A stretch of DNA of 64,000 nt from Shewanella sp. TC10 (GCF_009663145.1 NZ_VKHR01000008.1:64-64063), one strand, 5' to 3'; shown: positions 8,925-18,261, numbered from the stretch's first letter. Numbers and translations: made by a program. Notes: generated from the letters alone by a model not told the origin.

Positions 8925-9212
8925 TTAAAGACTATTTTCTAATTGAAAAATCATTTTCTCAGCTGTGAACTCAAAATCAATGAATACAGTTAAATGAGTC
9001 GCTGTTTTATCTAGACGAGTGTTCACGTTATCAAAGCGAGCTTTTGCCTTATTAATAATACTTTCAGCATCATCTGCTGCAGTACTACCTTCAACTTGAA
9101 GAATAAGTTGAGTATCTTGCTCATCTATCACAGTACCAATATCAACAAATGATCCACAGTCATTGCAACTATCACTGACTTGAACTTCTTGCTTAGTAAT
9201 CGTTTTAATCAT
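8925..9212 (-). CDS. YfcZ/YiiS-family (DUF406) protein
   Basis: 95 residues. The N-terminal CNDCGSFVDIGTVIDEQDTQ and the later AESIINKAKARF are characteristic of the DUF406 family. No function is established for the family. The gene is monocistronic as far as can be seen, with no convincing terminator. Confidence 0.75.
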   Translation of the reverse strand: MIKTITKQEVQVSDSCNDCGSFVDIGTVIDEQDTQLILQVEGSTAADDAESIINKAKARFDNVNTRLDKTATHLTVFIDFEFTAEKMIFQLENSL

Positions 9213-9344
9213 TCCAATCGCCTTTCAGTGCTTTAAAGCGTCAGCATATCGTAAAAACTGTAACCAATAATCTAGCTAGTTCACACAATTAGCAGAACAT
9301 AATATTCAACAAATATTACAGAAAGAATCATTAGTGTATATTAA

Positions 9345-9848
9345 TCAAGCAACTGCATATAGTTGATTAGCTAATGTCTCACTAATCTTACGTTGAGTGG
9401 CTAATTGATCTAAAAAATGGATTTGGTTTAATTCTGAAATTTCCGGCGTTTGTTGCTGATGCTTTAACTTAGTTAGCTCGTCGCAATTGGCTAATACTAT
9501 TTGCATGTCATCTTCATACTTGCCACGAGTGACTAATGCTTCAGGTTGCAGAGCTTGCTTTAAATGAAATTGAGAGGCGCCACTTATATGAAAATCATCT
9601 GCATGATTGACAGCCTGCTGCTGACTCAAATCGCATACAAGTTGTTGCTTTTGAGGTAACTCAAATGCTTTATATAATTTTTCATCTAGATTTAGTTCTT
9701 TATCTAGCTGGAATTGAGACATATCTCGAGCATCAATTGAAAGCATAGATAAAAGAAGTGCAAATTCACCACGTCGATCATGTTCAATCGCATCATTTAA
9801 GCGATTGCCCAGTTGTAGTTCATTGACTAAAGGAAACTCAATTTGCAT
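9345..9848 (-). CDS. VC2046/SO_2500-family protein
   Basis: 167-residue soluble protein starting MQIEFPLVNELQLGNRLNDAI and rich in Leu, Gln and Asp. I recognise it as the conserved family named after Vibrio VC2046 and Shewanella SO_2500, whose function is unknown. No signal peptide or membrane segment is present. It is transcribed away from the tRNA-Tyr cluster. Confidence 0.65.
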   Translation of the reverse strand: MQIEFPLVNELQLGNRLNDAIEHDRRGEFALLLSMLSIDARDMSQFQLDKELNLDEKLYKAFELPQKQQLVCDLSQQQAVNHADDFHISGASQFHLKQALQPEALVTRGKYEDDMQIVLANCDELTKLKHQQQTPEISELNQIHFLDQLATQRKISETLANQLYAVA

Positions 9849-9928
9849 ATAAAAACATCATTAATAACAGCGATTGTTATTTTATCGACCACTTGAACAA
9901 ATACTTGAGGGTTATTTTCGATTTTGGC

Positions 9929-9957
9929 TTTACTTATATTTAATTCGTGACTATTAT
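9929..9957 (+). promoter_or_regulatory. Promoter of the tRNA-Tyr cluster
   Basis: -35 TTTACT (9929-9934), 17-base spacer, -10 TATTAT (9952-9957), then a GC-rich discriminator around CTCGCCGC before the first tRNA. A GC-rich discriminator is typical of stable-RNA promoters under stringent control. Confidence 0.65.
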
Positions 9958-9972
9958 TCTCGCCGCAATTGA

Positions 9973-10057
9973 GGAGGGGTTCCCGAGTGGCCAAAGGGAT
10001 CAGACTGTAAATCTGACGGCTCAGCCTTCGAAGGTTCGAATCCTTCTCCCTCCACCA
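9973..10057 (+). tRNA. tRNA-Tyr(GUA), copy 1
   Basis: 85 nt including encoded CCA. Acceptor GGAGGGG pairs with TCCCTCC; anticodon loop CTGTAAA gives anticodon GUA; T arm GAAGG-TTCGAAT-CCTTC; long variable arm as expected for bacterial tRNA-Tyr. The GUA anticodon is a substrate for queuosine, whose genes queC and queE lie 2 kb away. Confidence 0.97.
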
Positions 10058-10087
10058 TTTGCACAAGTGATAAATATACCGTTTCGT

Positions 10088-10172
10088 GGAGGGGTTCCCG
10101 AGTGGCCAAAGGGATCAGACTGTAAATCTGACGGCTCAGCCTTCGAAGGTTCGAATCCTTCTCCCTCCACCA
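10088..10172 (+). tRNA. tRNA-Tyr(GUA), copy 2
   Basis: Sequence identical to copy 1 over all 85 nt, 30 bases downstream of it, and probably on the same transcript because no promoter or terminator lies between. Confidence 0.97.
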
Positions 10173-10249
10173 TTTATCGGTATGGTTATCACGTAAATTT
10201 ATTGTTGTGGCCAACAATAAATAGTAAAGCAAGACAAGTAAGAAAATGT

Positions 10250-10334
10250 GGAGGGGTTCCCGAGTGGCCAAAGGGATCAGACTGTAAATCTGACGGCTCA
10301 GCCTTCGAAGGTTCGAATCCTTCTCCCTCCACCA
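10250..10334 (+). tRNA. tRNA-Tyr(GUA), copy 3
   Basis: Identical to copies 1 and 2, with a 77-base spacer before it. No clear terminator hairpin follows. Confidence 0.97.
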
Positions 10335-10591
10335 CTTCTTATGCTTCCAGTTAGTTTCAGTACAATTTCAAATCGTTCAAATCCAATCTGCTCAAATCTT
10401 TAACCAATTAATTTTATTTCAATATTTTTATATTTAAATATATCCCGCTCTATTTAAAGCCCACAAAAATTAGCTATTCAAATTTACCGCACTATTAATT
10501 CCGTATTTTTTATTAAAAATAAGATACAAACACTGTTAGCCGTTAATAATTGTGATTAAGATGATTCTTTTATCGTTTATAGGGCTCAACA

Positions 10592-11653
10592 ATGTCAAAG
10601 CAATGGGTAAACGAAGCCATCGCGAAAATCGAAGCCGACTTTCAGCGAAGTGCCGATACACACTTAATCAAACTAGACCTCCCTCAGCTTGATGGCATAG
10701 ATATTTATCTTAAAGATGAAAGCACCCATCCAACGGGTAGTCTTAAGCATCGTTTAGCTCGTTCATTGTTCTTATATGCTTTATCAAATGGCTGGGTGAA
10801 AGAAGACACTACTATCATTGAATCCTCTTCAGGAAGCACTGCGGTATCAGAAGCATACTTTTCAAGATTATTAGGGCTGCCTTTTATCGCAGTTATGCCT
10901 TCTTCAACAGCTAAAACCAAAATTGAGCAAATTGAGTTCTACGGTGGACAATGTCACTTTGTCGACCACAGTAGTAAAATATATGCTGAGTCTCAACGGC
11001 TAGCAAAAGAGTTAAACGGCCATTACATGGATCAGTTTACCTATGCAGAGCGCGCAACAGATTGGCGTGGTAATAACAACATCGCTGACTCTATCTTTAA
11101 TCAAATGCAAAAAGAGCCGCATCCCGTCCCTGCTTGGATTGTAATGAGCCCTGGAACAGGCGGTACTTCGGCTACTATTGGTCGTTACCTTAATTACCAA
11201 CAATTATCGACTCAACTTTGTGTAGTTGACCCAGAAAATTCAGTTTTTTACGACTACTTTTACCAACGAGATTTATCACTAACCTGTGAAAATGGCAGTA
11301 AAATTGAAGGTATCGGCAGACCAAGAGTTGAGCCTTCTTTTATTGCTGGTGTAGTTGATGAAATGATAAAAATACCTGATGCTGCGTCTCTTGCGACAAT
11401 GAACTGGTTAGCCGCACTGATTGGCCGTAAAGTGGGTCCTTCTACTGGCACCAATTTATTCGGTGTCATGCAACTGGCTTGTAAGATGAAGCAACAGGGC
11501 CAGCAAGGTTCTTTAGTCACTTTACTGTGTGATTCTGGTGAACGATATCTAGATACTTACTATGATGCACAGTGGATTGCTGACAATATAGGTTCAACCC
11601 AGCAATATGATGAGTTACTGGAAAAATTTAATAAAACAGGCAGTCTTAGCTAA
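10592..11653 (+). CDS. PLP-dependent cysteine synthase/desulfhydrase family enzyme
   Basis: 353 residues of the beta-family (fold type II) PLP enzymes. The expected Schiff-base lysine is K52 in [31 protein letters not shown] is the substrate/cofactor loop, and [14 protein letters not shown] is the phosphate-binding loop. It is longer than CysK/CysM and lacks their exact loop sequences, resembling instead the Cds1-type group where cysteine desulfhydrase activity has been described. Whether it makes or degrades cysteine cannot be told from sequence. A shared terminator separates it from queE. Confidence 0.8.
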   Translation: MSKQWVNEAIAKIEADFQRSADTHLIKLDLPQLDGIDIYLKDESTHPTGSLKHRLARSLFLYALSNGWVKEDTTIIESSSGSTAVSEAYFSRLLGLPFIAVMPSSTAKTKIEQIEFYGGQCHFVDHSSKIYAESQRLAKELNGHYMDQFTYAERATDWRGNNNIADSIFNQMQKEPHPVPAWIVMSPGTGGTSATIGRYLNYQQLSTQLCVVDPENSVFYDYFYQRDLSLTCENGSKIEGIGRPRVEPSFIAGVVDEMIKIPDAASLATMNWLAALIGRKVGPSTGTNLFGVMQLACKMKQQGQQGSLVTLLCDSGERYLDTYYDAQWIADNIGSTQQYDELLEKFNKTGSLS

Positions 11654-11733
11654 TCATATAAGCGTGACCCATGTAAGCCTGCTCAATGTTTGGATAGCGG
11701 ACAAAAGCGTCATGTTGACTTAATTCTCATAAT

Positions 11734-11761
11734 AAAAAACCGCTTAAATAAGCGGTTTTTT
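11734..11761. terminator. Bidirectional terminator
   Basis: AAAAAACCGCTT (11734-11745), loop AAAT, AAGCGGTTTTTT (11750-11761). The perfect stem with A and T runs on the two sides suits both the + strand PLP gene and the - strand queE gene. Confidence 0.85.
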
Positions 11762-11796
11762 ATTACACAGTAATCACTCGATAGCGATGCTGTGGA

Positions 11797-12465
11797 CTAA
11801 TCAATATCTAAGTATTTATGTGTTTGGATAGATAAACGCCAGTTGCGAGCTATACAGGTTTTCATTGCAAGTTCTGTTGCTCTAGGTTTTTGACTGATAG
11901 GCTGTAAGCAAATTGTTTTATCGCTGGTATCAATCGGAGTAAGTAAGCTATCTAATTCATCAATATGTTTCTGTGTTGCAATTGGATGCTTAATTTCATT
12001 GGCCCGATTCAACGCTTGCTCGAGTACTGCATAACCACCCTTCATGTTTACCTTAGGTGAAACTGTCACCCAAACATCTTGATGACAAAGCACTTCAAAT
12101 GTACCACTGGTTTCAATTTGTATATCGTAACCTGCGGCAATAAAATCATTTGTCAAACTTGTTACGTCATATAAGCAAGGCTCGCCACCAGTTAATACAA
12201 TATGCTTAGCGGTAAAACCCTTAGCTTTAAATGCATTAATAAGACTCGATGCATCATGCTCAGCCCAGCGTCCAATGGTGCCATCCACTTGAATCACTTG
12301 ATCTTGAGTCACTTTATTATCTGCTAAAACTTCCCATGTTTGTTTAGTGTCACACCAAGAACAGCCCACAGGACACCCTTGTAAACGAACAAAAATGGCT
12401 GGTACACCCGTAAACGTCCCCTCACCTTGGATTGTTTCAAACACTTCGTTTACAGGATACTTCAT
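11797..12465 (-). CDS. queE: 7-carboxy-7-deazaguanine synthase QueE
   Basis: Radical SAM enzyme that converts 6-carboxytetrahydropterin to 7-carboxy-7-deazaguanine in queuosine biosynthesis. 222 residues with the radical SAM cysteines C31, C35 and C38 in [10 protein letters not shown], preceded by the usual [10 protein letters not shown] opening. [10 protein letters not shown] is the SAM-binding GGE motif. It is divergent from queC, the next enzyme of the pathway, and 2 kb from the tRNA-Tyr genes that receive the modification. Confidence 0.93.
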   Translation of the reverse strand: MKYPVNEVFETIQGEGTFTGVPAIFVRLQGCPVGCSWCDTKQTWEVLADNKVTQDQVIQVDGTIGRWAEHDASSLINAFKAKGFTAKHIVLTGGEPCLYDVTSLTNDFIAAGYDIQIETSGTFEVLCHQDVWVTVSPKVNMKGGYAVLEQALNRANEIKHPIATQKHIDELDSLLTPIDTSDKTICLQPISQKPRATELAMKTCIARNWRLSIQTHKYLDID

Positions 12466-12708
12466 TGGCTAACCTTTTTGTAAATGCACTAAATCTAGTT
12501 GGCCTTTTAAAGTGAAGACCGATTCAAAGGCGCATTTATAGATGATTTTCGAACCAGCTGCAAGTTTTTGCTATCGCAAGCTGCAATAAGTTAAAATACA
12601 TCAAATTGATAATTAATTGACTGATAACTGTTTATATTTCTATTGCAGTAAACTCTTTAACAGTATTACTTCAACAGCCAAGTGCAGTTATTTTTTACGG
12701 TAACATTT

Positions 12709-13401
12709 ATGTCTAAAGCAATTGTAGTTTTCTCTGGTGGTCAAGATTCCACGACCTGCCTAATCCAAGCCATGACTCAGTATGATGAAGTTCATGCAAT
12801 TACCTTTGATTATGGTCAACGCCATCGTCAAGAAATAGAAATTGCACAGTCTTTAGCAAAACAACTTAACATTGCTAGCCATAAAGTCATGGATGTAAGC
12901 CTGCTTAATGAATTAGCCATTTCATCATTGACAAGAGATGCCATTCCAGTTTCTCACGAGCTGATGGAAAATGGATTGCCTAGTACCTTCGTACCCGGTA
13001 GAAACATTTTATTTTTAACTCTCGCTGGTATTTATGCTTATCAACTAGGCTGTGATGCAATCATTACTGGGGTTTGTGAGACAGATTTCTCAGGGTACCC
13101 AGATTGCCGTGATGAGTTTATAAAATCAATGCAGCAATCTCTCGCATTAGGAATGGACAAGCCATTAAAGATAGTAACGCCATTAATGTGGCTTAATAAG
13201 GCAGAAACATGGGCGTTAGCTGATAAGTATCAGTCGTTATCTTTGGTTACTGACGAAACGTTAACTTGCTATAACGGTATCAAAGGCAGTGGTTGTGGCG
13301 ATTGCCCAGCATGCTTACTAAGACAGCGTGGTTTAGATGAATACCTAAACAACAAGAAAAGCGTTATGGACTCTTTAAACGCCAAACAATTAGCAGAGTA
13401 A
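12709..13401 (+). CDS. queC: 7-cyano-7-deazaguanine synthase QueC
   Basis: ATP-dependent conversion of 7-carboxy-7-deazaguanine to preQ0. 230 residues with the pyrophosphatase P-loop [10 protein letters not shown] at residues 9-18 and the C-terminal zinc site (C in [17 protein letters not shown]). I chose the ATG at 12709, matching the family start [11 protein letters not shown]; a GTG at 12682 in frame would add nine residues the family lacks and has no ribosome site. Confidence 0.93.
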   Translation: MSKAIVVFSGGQDSTTCLIQAMTQYDEVHAITFDYGQRHRQEIEIAQSLAKQLNIASHKVMDVSLLNELAISSLTRDAIPVSHELMENGLPSTFVPGRNILFLTLAGIYAYQLGCDAIITGVCETDFSGYPDCRDEFIKSMQQSLALGMDKPLKIVTPLMWLNKAETWALADKYQSLSLVTDETLTCYNGIKGSGCGDCPACLLRQRGLDEYLNNKKSVMDSLNAKQLAE

Positions 13402-13469
13402 TAAGTTGATAAGTTTTTACTGTAGAACTGTTAAAAGAAACCTACGAGCTTATAAGTTTTAATTATAAG

Positions 13470-13730
13470 ATACCCATGATACTTCAAGATGCAAAGTCAG
13501 CAAGGCAAATAGTGCCAAGATGCTAGGCATAAAATTGAAGTATAGTTATTCTACATCGATATTTTATAACAACGCAGATTGGCGCTATTTGATTTGCCCA
13601 ACGGGGCGCAAGCTCGGAAACCACTGCTACGTTGTAAACTTTGAAAAGTGAATAACAATTACCTCAGCTTACGCCTTGCATTGTTATCCGAGCTTGTGCC
13701 TGACAAAGCATCTTGAGGTAACATGGGTAT
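13470..13730. mobile_element. 261-bp inverted-repeat element (MITE/ERIC-like)
   Basis: The two ends form a 23-base inverted repeat with 21 matches: left 13470-13492, starting ATACCCATG, and right 13708-13730, ending CATGGGTAT. Inside are two more inverted repeats, one around GCAAATAG/CTATTTG in the left half and one where GGCGCAAGCTCGGA pairs with TCCGAGCTTGTGCC with one mismatch in the right half, so the whole element would fold strongly. It codes for nothing. Similar palindromic repeats starting with this end sequence are, as far as I recall, widespread in Vibrio and Shewanella. No clear target duplication is seen. Confidence 0.7.
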
Positions 13731-13764
13731 AAACAGCATTGTTAAAAGTAAATGGATTTAAAAC

Positions 13765-14397
13765 ATGGCAAGAAGTAACAAAAGCGCAGGCACCTACTAT
13801 TTCGCTATCATGGTCAGCGTATGTTGCTGTGTTTTGTTTGTTTTATCTATTAGTCCAATAGGTGCAATTGATGTCAATAATACTCTCAGCTATCGCTATG
13901 ACAATATTAGTGACGGTCAATATTGGCGAATAATCTCAGGTAACTTATTACACACTAATTTATGGCACTTGCTCATGAACCTTGCAGGTTTTTGGGTCAT
14001 TTTATTTTTACATGAAATGCATTACAAAGGCAGTGCCAGTAAATTTATCAGTCTTTTTTTTAGTCTCTGTTTATTTGAAGGCTTGGGTTTATATCATTTT
14101 TACCCTGAGCTAAAAGGATACGTTGGATTAAGTGGGCTGCTACACGGTTTGTTCACTTTCGGCGCTTTATTAGATATTCGAAAGGGTTACTTTTCTGGCT
14201 ACCTGTTGCTCATTGGCGTGTTCGCCAAAGTAGGATATGAAATGTATTTTGGAGCAAGTGAGAGTGTGAGTGCCATTATTAATGCTCGCGTTGCTACAGA
14301 GTCACATTTTATCGGCGTTATAAGTGGATTACTGTGTGGTTTAGTCTGGTTGCCACTAACACGCTTTTTTAAATATCAGAAGAGCACCATCAATTAA
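13765..14397 (+). CDS. rrtA: Rhombosortase
   Basis: Intramembrane serine protease of the rhomboid superfamily that processes proteins ending in GlyGly-CTERM signals. 210 residues with about six membrane spans. The catalytic serine is S123 in YVGLSGLLHGL and the catalytic histidine is H181 in ATESHFIGVISGL. Both motifs fit rhombosortase rather than GlpG. ISGNLLHTNLWHLLMNLAGFW is the rhomboid L1/TM2 region. Its targets lie elsewhere; none in this window has the GlyGly tail. Confidence 0.85.
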   Translation: MARSNKSAGTYYFAIMVSVCCCVLFVLSISPIGAIDVNNTLSYRYDNISDGQYWRIISGNLLHTNLWHLLMNLAGFWVILFLHEMHYKGSASKFISLFFSLCLFEGLGLYHFYPELKGYVGLSGLLHGLFTFGALLDIRKGYFSGYLLLIGVFAKVGYEMYFGASESVSAIINARVATESHFIGVISGLLCGLVWLPLTRFFKYQKSTIN

Positions 14398-14426
14398 ACT
14401 GAAAACCTAAATCACTGAATAAATTT

Positions 14427-14452
14427 AAAAAGGGAGCAATAGCTCCCTTTTT
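14427..14452. terminator. Bidirectional terminator
   Basis: AAAAAGGGAGC (14427-14437), loop AATA, GCTCCCTTTTT (14442-14452). Perfect stem, placed between the convergent rhombosortase gene and the - strand membrane protein gene. Confidence 0.9.
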
Positions 14453-14461
14453 GTTGATACA

Positions 14462-15817
14462 TCAATCTTTCTTAACGTAAGCTAACATCATTAATAGCAC
14501 CAAAATACCGATTAAGCCTATGGGTAGCCAAGTGTTAATTTGTAGCACTGTATCAACACTAGAACCTGTGTGGATCCCTGTTGAATCAATAAATCGCTCA
14601 ATCTTATTTAAGCCTAAATAATCGCTCCAAATACTAATTAACCCTAAAATTTGGATGCAGGATATGATAAATAAAATTTGGTTTTGGCGTTTATTCGCTT
14701 GCTCTGCTTTTCTTGCATAGGCACGTTCTAAATAATCTTTAAAAAAGCTAACGTATGTTTTTGCGTGCTCAAGGCTGCTCTCTACATTCCATTTGCTCTC
14801 AATCTTCTGATATACATCTTCATTATCAGACTCAATCGCGAGTTTAAAATTTTCATTATTCATCCGTAATAATTCAATTTTATTAATGTATTCATCGATA
14901 ACATTACGCTTAGAGTTAAGGGTTTTCTTTGAATCATTGGCTAGAATGTGACTGTTTAATTTATCAAGCACCCGACTGTAAAAACTTACGTAATACCAAG
15001 TCGCTTGGATATGGTGCTGAATGGGGGCAAATCGATAATATCGACCAATATCTTTAGTTATAATTGTATGAAAACGACTAAAGAATGCGTAATGGACACA
15101 ATCATTGTCAATAATCGTTGTGTTATTACCTTTAACCCTTTCAGCAATGGCATTACAGCTTAAAAACTGTTGTTTCACTGCTTTATTTTGCGGTGATTCA
15201 TCCACAAAAAAAGTAATGTTTCCAGAGTTGTTACCAATGTAGGCAAGCGGACGAGTGCTACTTCTTAATGAAATATGACTGATTGCTTGGATCCGCTTAC
15301 ATACGGCTAATCGAACGGCATTCCCCCACTCACTCAAAGGTGAGTCATCGTGTTCTTTAACTAATAGGTTCCTCAACGTATTGTAAAAGTCGACTCCCCC
15401 TTCAATTAACTCTGTAGATAATAGCGTTTCTAGTTGCACATCAGGTATATCGAAATGTAGCTCTACTACAAGCACAAAATTGAAAAAACGTTGATCAAAA
15501 ACCAGCTCATAGGTGGTGTTATCTAAATCAAGGTACTCACTGATGTCATGTTGGCCGTTTACTAGGAATTGTTGTTGAGTTAAGTCCTGCTTAAGCAGCT
15601 CATTAGACACTTTAGAATCTTGATTACCATAGATACTTTTATAATTGGATAAATCACGATGTAATTTATTAAATTGCTGTAACCATTCAACTTTAAAATC
15701 ATTCTTGTCGAATGTGCCAATTAAGCGGCCAATTCGGCTTTTTTTACTAATGAGTTGTTCGTATTGTTCTGCATCAACCTCAATAGGTTGAACATACATG
15801 ACGCGTAATTTGGGCAT
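14462..15817 (-). CDS. Unrecognised 451-residue protein with two C-terminal membrane spans
   Basis: I do not recognise the family. Residues 1-370 are soluble and mixed alpha/beta with no known motif; a charged helical region around 345-385 (AKTYVSFFKDYLERAYARKAEQ...) precedes two membrane spans (about 387-405 and 428-447) and a short basic tail KKD. The large domain would face the cytoplasm. It lies 53 bp after the SET-domain gene on the same strand, so the two probably form one unit. Confidence 0.6.
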   Translation of the reverse strand: MPKLRVMYVQPIEVDAEQYEQLISKKSRIGRLIGTFDKNDFKVEWLQQFNKLHRDLSNYKSIYGNQDSKVSNELLKQDLTQQQFLVNGQHDISEYLDLDNTTYELVFDQRFFNFVLVVELHFDIPDVQLETLLSTELIEGGVDFYNTLRNLLVKEHDDSPLSEWGNAVRLAVCKRIQAISHISLRSSTRPLAYIGNNSGNITFFVDESPQNKAVKQQFLSCNAIAERVKGNNTTIIDNDCVHYAFFSRFHTIITKDIGRYYRFAPIQHHIQATWYYVSFYSRVLDKLNSHILANDSKKTLNSKRNVIDEYINKIELLRMNNENFKLAIESDNEDVYQKIESKWNVESSLEHAKTYVSFFKDYLERAYARKAEQANKRQNQILFIISCIQILGLISIWSDYLGLNKIERFIDSTGIHTGSSVDTVLQINTWLPIGLIGILVLLMMLAYVKKD

Positions 15818-15870
15818 TTTAAATTCTTGTTATGGTTTTTTGTGATTAAGACTGCCGATATTTAAGGCTG

Positions 15871-16344
15871 CTATAAAAATTGTTTCTCTGGATGAGTTAA
15901 ATAATCATCAGATAGTTGCTCTTTACGGTAATCAATCGTGAGCTCTTCATTAGCTTGAATATCTCGAAGAGTGACTAGACGCATAGGGTGATATCTAATT
16001 TCTGTATTAGGTGTTCTTGAATGGTTTATATAGCTATATTTAGTTCTGAAATTACGTACCAGTAACGTGGTGTTATTGAGGTAGTTACACTCCATAAAAA
16101 TATAATTTTTATATGGTTCAATTTCCTGTGCCATTAACTGCTCAATTTTCTGATAGTCAGCAATTGAAACCACCTGCCCGTCAAAAAGATACAGTATCTG
16201 TTCTTCTTTCATTAAATCTGTGGCAAATAAACCAAACCCGTGTAATTCACTTTGTTTAATATCTGTCTTAGCGATGGTATTGAGCGTTGCAGCTTTTACA
16301 AAGTTAAGTTCTTGGGTTTTATCACCGGTATCGGAAACTGACAT
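15871..16344 (-). CDS. SET-domain protein (putative lysine methyltransferase)
   Basis: 157 residues. The SET fold is seen in HGFGLFATDLMKEEQIL (residues 35-51, SAM-binding strand), YINHSRTPNTEI (NHS at 107-109, the knot motif) and ANEELTIDYRKEQ (catalytic-site tyrosine Y139). SET proteins transfer methyl groups from SAM to lysine side chains; the bacterial substrate here is unknown. The protein is small and has no targeting signal. The downstream membrane protein is a possible partner or substrate, which is inference from adjacency only. Confidence 0.75.
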   Translation of the reverse strand: MSVSDTGDKTQELNFVKAATLNTIAKTDIKQSELHGFGLFATDLMKEEQILYLFDGQVVSIADYQKIEQLMAQEIEPYKNYIFMECNYLNNTTLLVRNFRTKYSYINHSRTPNTEIRYHPMRLVTLRDIQANEELTIDYRKEQLSDDYLTHPEKQFL

Positions 16345-16516
16345 AAAGAAACCTATAAAAGTGGATTAGCATAATTTCAAAGAAGAATTGATTACTTTAA
16401 CTTATCATTCGATACTTTGAAATATCAGCACTTTAGAACAACAAAAAAATATTTATCAAAGGGATTTCACACCATTAAAATATGCCTTTGGTAGCAGTAA
16501 GGTGCGAATTTCAATA

Positions 16517-16993
16517 TCAATTACCAGTATATTCTTGTTGGTATATAGTGGGCCGCCATATTTGCATCAGAATTTCAGGATTTGTTACTGGCAAGAAACC
16601 AAACTGAGCATAAAGTTTATGGGCATCACTTGTCGCCAGCATCATTCTTCGAAGACCAATTACATCTTTGTGATTAACAATCGAGTTAATCAGCCATTTG
16701 CTTAATCCTTTCCCCCTGTATTCATCAACAACAAAAACATCTGCCAAATATGCAAACGTGGCTTTGTCTGTAATTAATCTTGCAAAACCGACTTGTTGAT
16801 TTGATTCAGTTAGCACGCTAAAACAACTTGAATGCTCAATCGCTTTTTGCAACACGGCCATCGGGATATCTTTAGCCCAATAAGAGTGAGTGATAAATTG
16901 GTGAATGATATTGATATCAATATCATTTTTATCTGTGCTAATTTTAAACCCTTTTACTTGAAGGTCATTTATATCATTGTCGCTTTTATTCAT
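16517..16993 (-). CDS. GNAT-family N-acetyltransferase
   Basis: 158 residues. The acetyl-CoA loop is VVDEYRGKGLSKWLINSIV (R/Q-x-x-G-x-G/A pattern), followed by LATSDAHKLYAQFGF, the typical C-terminal GNAT helix and strand. The substrate is unknown. It lies 26 bp downstream of a PaiB-like gene; in Bacillus the PaiB partner PaiA is a GNAT polyamine acetyltransferase, so a polyamine-type substrate is a reasonable guess. The start region is rich in Asp and Asn. Confidence 0.8.
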   Translation of the reverse strand: MNKSDNDINDLQVKGFKISTDKNDIDINIIHQFITHSYWAKDIPMAVLQKAIEHSSCFSVLTESNQQVGFARLITDKATFAYLADVFVVDEYRGKGLSKWLINSIVNHKDVIGLRRMMLATSDAHKLYAQFGFLPVTNPEILMQIWRPTIYQQEYTGN

Positions 16994-17019
16994 GCCATCA
17001 CGCCTTACAAGATTAATAA

Positions 17020-17640
17020 TTAGGTTTTATTTGCAGAATGTTCTATCAGGCTCTTTGTGTAAGTAAATAAGGCTTTATCGTCCAATCTTGACGACTTTGC
17101 TAGTCCATTTAATACACCTTGTTGATCAGCCTCTGAGCGATGCTGGCCGAGTTTCAGTTTTCCCTCAGCATGCGTAATTTCAATTTTAAAACCGACGATG
17201 GCTTTAGCAAGTTTTTGCTTATATTCCTCAGGAACAAAACCGTCACTTTCTGCTAATGAAGGTTCATAATATTGAATAGTGTCTGAAAGTATTTGTAAGG
17301 TCTCTTCCCTGCTAGTAAGACTTATAAGCCCTTTTACATGCACAGCAGCATAATTCCAGGTCGGCACAGCTGGATAACTGTCATACCATGTAGGAGATAT
17401 ATAGCCATGAGGGCCAGAAAACACCGCTAAAATAGCTTGGGTATCAAACGATTTCCAGTGACCATTCGCTTTAGCAAGATGACCATATAAAGTGCCTAAT
17501 TCACCTTCATCACGTTTTAATAATAAAGGGAGATGTGAAGCAGTTAAGTCTTGAGTGGTTAAAATGGCAAAGCTGAATTCATCTATAAAGTCATGGATCT
17601 GTTCAAGTGATTCCATTTGTAACTTCTTAGGTATATACAT
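17020..17640 (-). CDS. PaiB-family FMN-binding protein
   Basis: 206 residues matching the PaiB family: N-terminal MYIPKKLQMES, then ASHLPLLLKRDEGELGTLYGHLAKAN and PHGYISPTWYDSYPAVPTWNYAAVHVKG, the split-barrel flavin-binding region. B. subtilis PaiB is described as a transcriptional regulator acting with PaiA. The pairing with a GNAT gene immediately downstream repeats that arrangement. Confidence 0.85.
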   Translation of the reverse strand: MYIPKKLQMESLEQIHDFIDEFSFAILTTQDLTASHLPLLLKRDEGELGTLYGHLAKANGHWKSFDTQAILAVFSGPHGYISPTWYDSYPAVPTWNYAAVHVKGLISLTSREETLQILSDTIQYYEPSLAESDGFVPEEYKQKLAKAIVGFKIEITHAEGKLKLGQHRSEADQQGVLNGLAKSSRLDDKALFTYTKSLIEHSANKT

Positions 17641-17767
17641 ATTGCTCCCTGCTATAAAAAAGCTTATATAATAAGCTTATATAAATTTCCTATGTTACTT
17701 GTTTAGGTTAATTTTTTATCTTAATACTTATCCTTTGAATAAATAATCTTACCTAACTAAGTTAATG

Positions 17768-18235
17768 TTATTTAGTATCTAAATAACAAGCCAAACGCTG
17801 CTGTAATGGCAAAATGGCATCTTTGTCATTCATATATTCTTTAATCGACATTAATTGCCAATATTGACCTTCATCTCCAAAGCGAATCGACTCAATCTCT
17901 TGCTTTGTCGCCTGTGCAACAAAAAAGAATGAAATACCATCAGATGTTTGATTAATGGCTTGTTGTTTGTATATCAACCTCTCAGTAGGTAATGCAATAG
18001 AAAATTCTTCATGCAATTCACGTAACACACATTGTTCAGGCGTTTCATTTCCTTCACGCCCACCACCTGGAAAGTCCCACATATTTGCAAACGGGATTGA
18101 ACAGATATTATCACGTCGATAAACCACTAATTGCTCGTTATAAAACAATGCCAATTTACAACCAGTGAATCCTTGCGCGTTACTTTCGTCATTGTCATTG
18201 TCATTGTCATTGTCATTGATAATTAAATTCAACAT
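17768..18235 (-). CDS. NUDIX hydrolase
   Basis: 155 residues with a Nudix box at residues 58-80 (GGGREGNETPEQCVLRELHEEF), which keeps the metal-binding REx2EE glutamates. The preceding MWDFPGGG is typical. Substrates are probably modified or excess nucleotides; the exact one is unknown. The N-terminus contains the odd run NDNDNDNDND encoded by five perfect GTCATT hexamers on the + strand (18188-18217), not part of the fold. A later start is not available within the Nudix domain, so the repeat seems to be translated. Confidence 0.8.
   Translation of the reverse strand: MLNLIINDNDNDNDNDESNAQGFTGCKLALFYNEQLVVYRRDNICSIPFANMWDFPGGGREGNETPEQCVLRELHEEFSIALPTERLIYKQQAINQTSDGISFFFVAQATKQEIESIRFGDEGQYWQLMSIKEYMNDKDAILPLQQRLACYLDTK
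18188..18217. repeat. Hexanucleotide repeat (GTCATT) x5 inside the NUDIX gene
   Basis: Five perfect tandem copies of GTCATT, encoding alternating Asp and Asn near the N-terminus. Changes in copy number would keep the reading frame and simply lengthen or shorten the acidic N-terminal tail. Confidence 0.9.
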
Positions 18236-18261
18236 CGTTAAATAACCTCTTAAAAAACAAT

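Noticed and set aside
9947..10354. Open frames on both strands through the tRNA-Tyr cluster
   Set aside because: They repeat because the three tRNA genes are identical; no ribosome sites and the RNA genes fully explain the sequence.
12466..12708. PreQ1 riboswitch between queE and queC
   Set aside because: No recognisable preQ1 pseudoknot or conserved loop sequence could be seen upstream of either gene.
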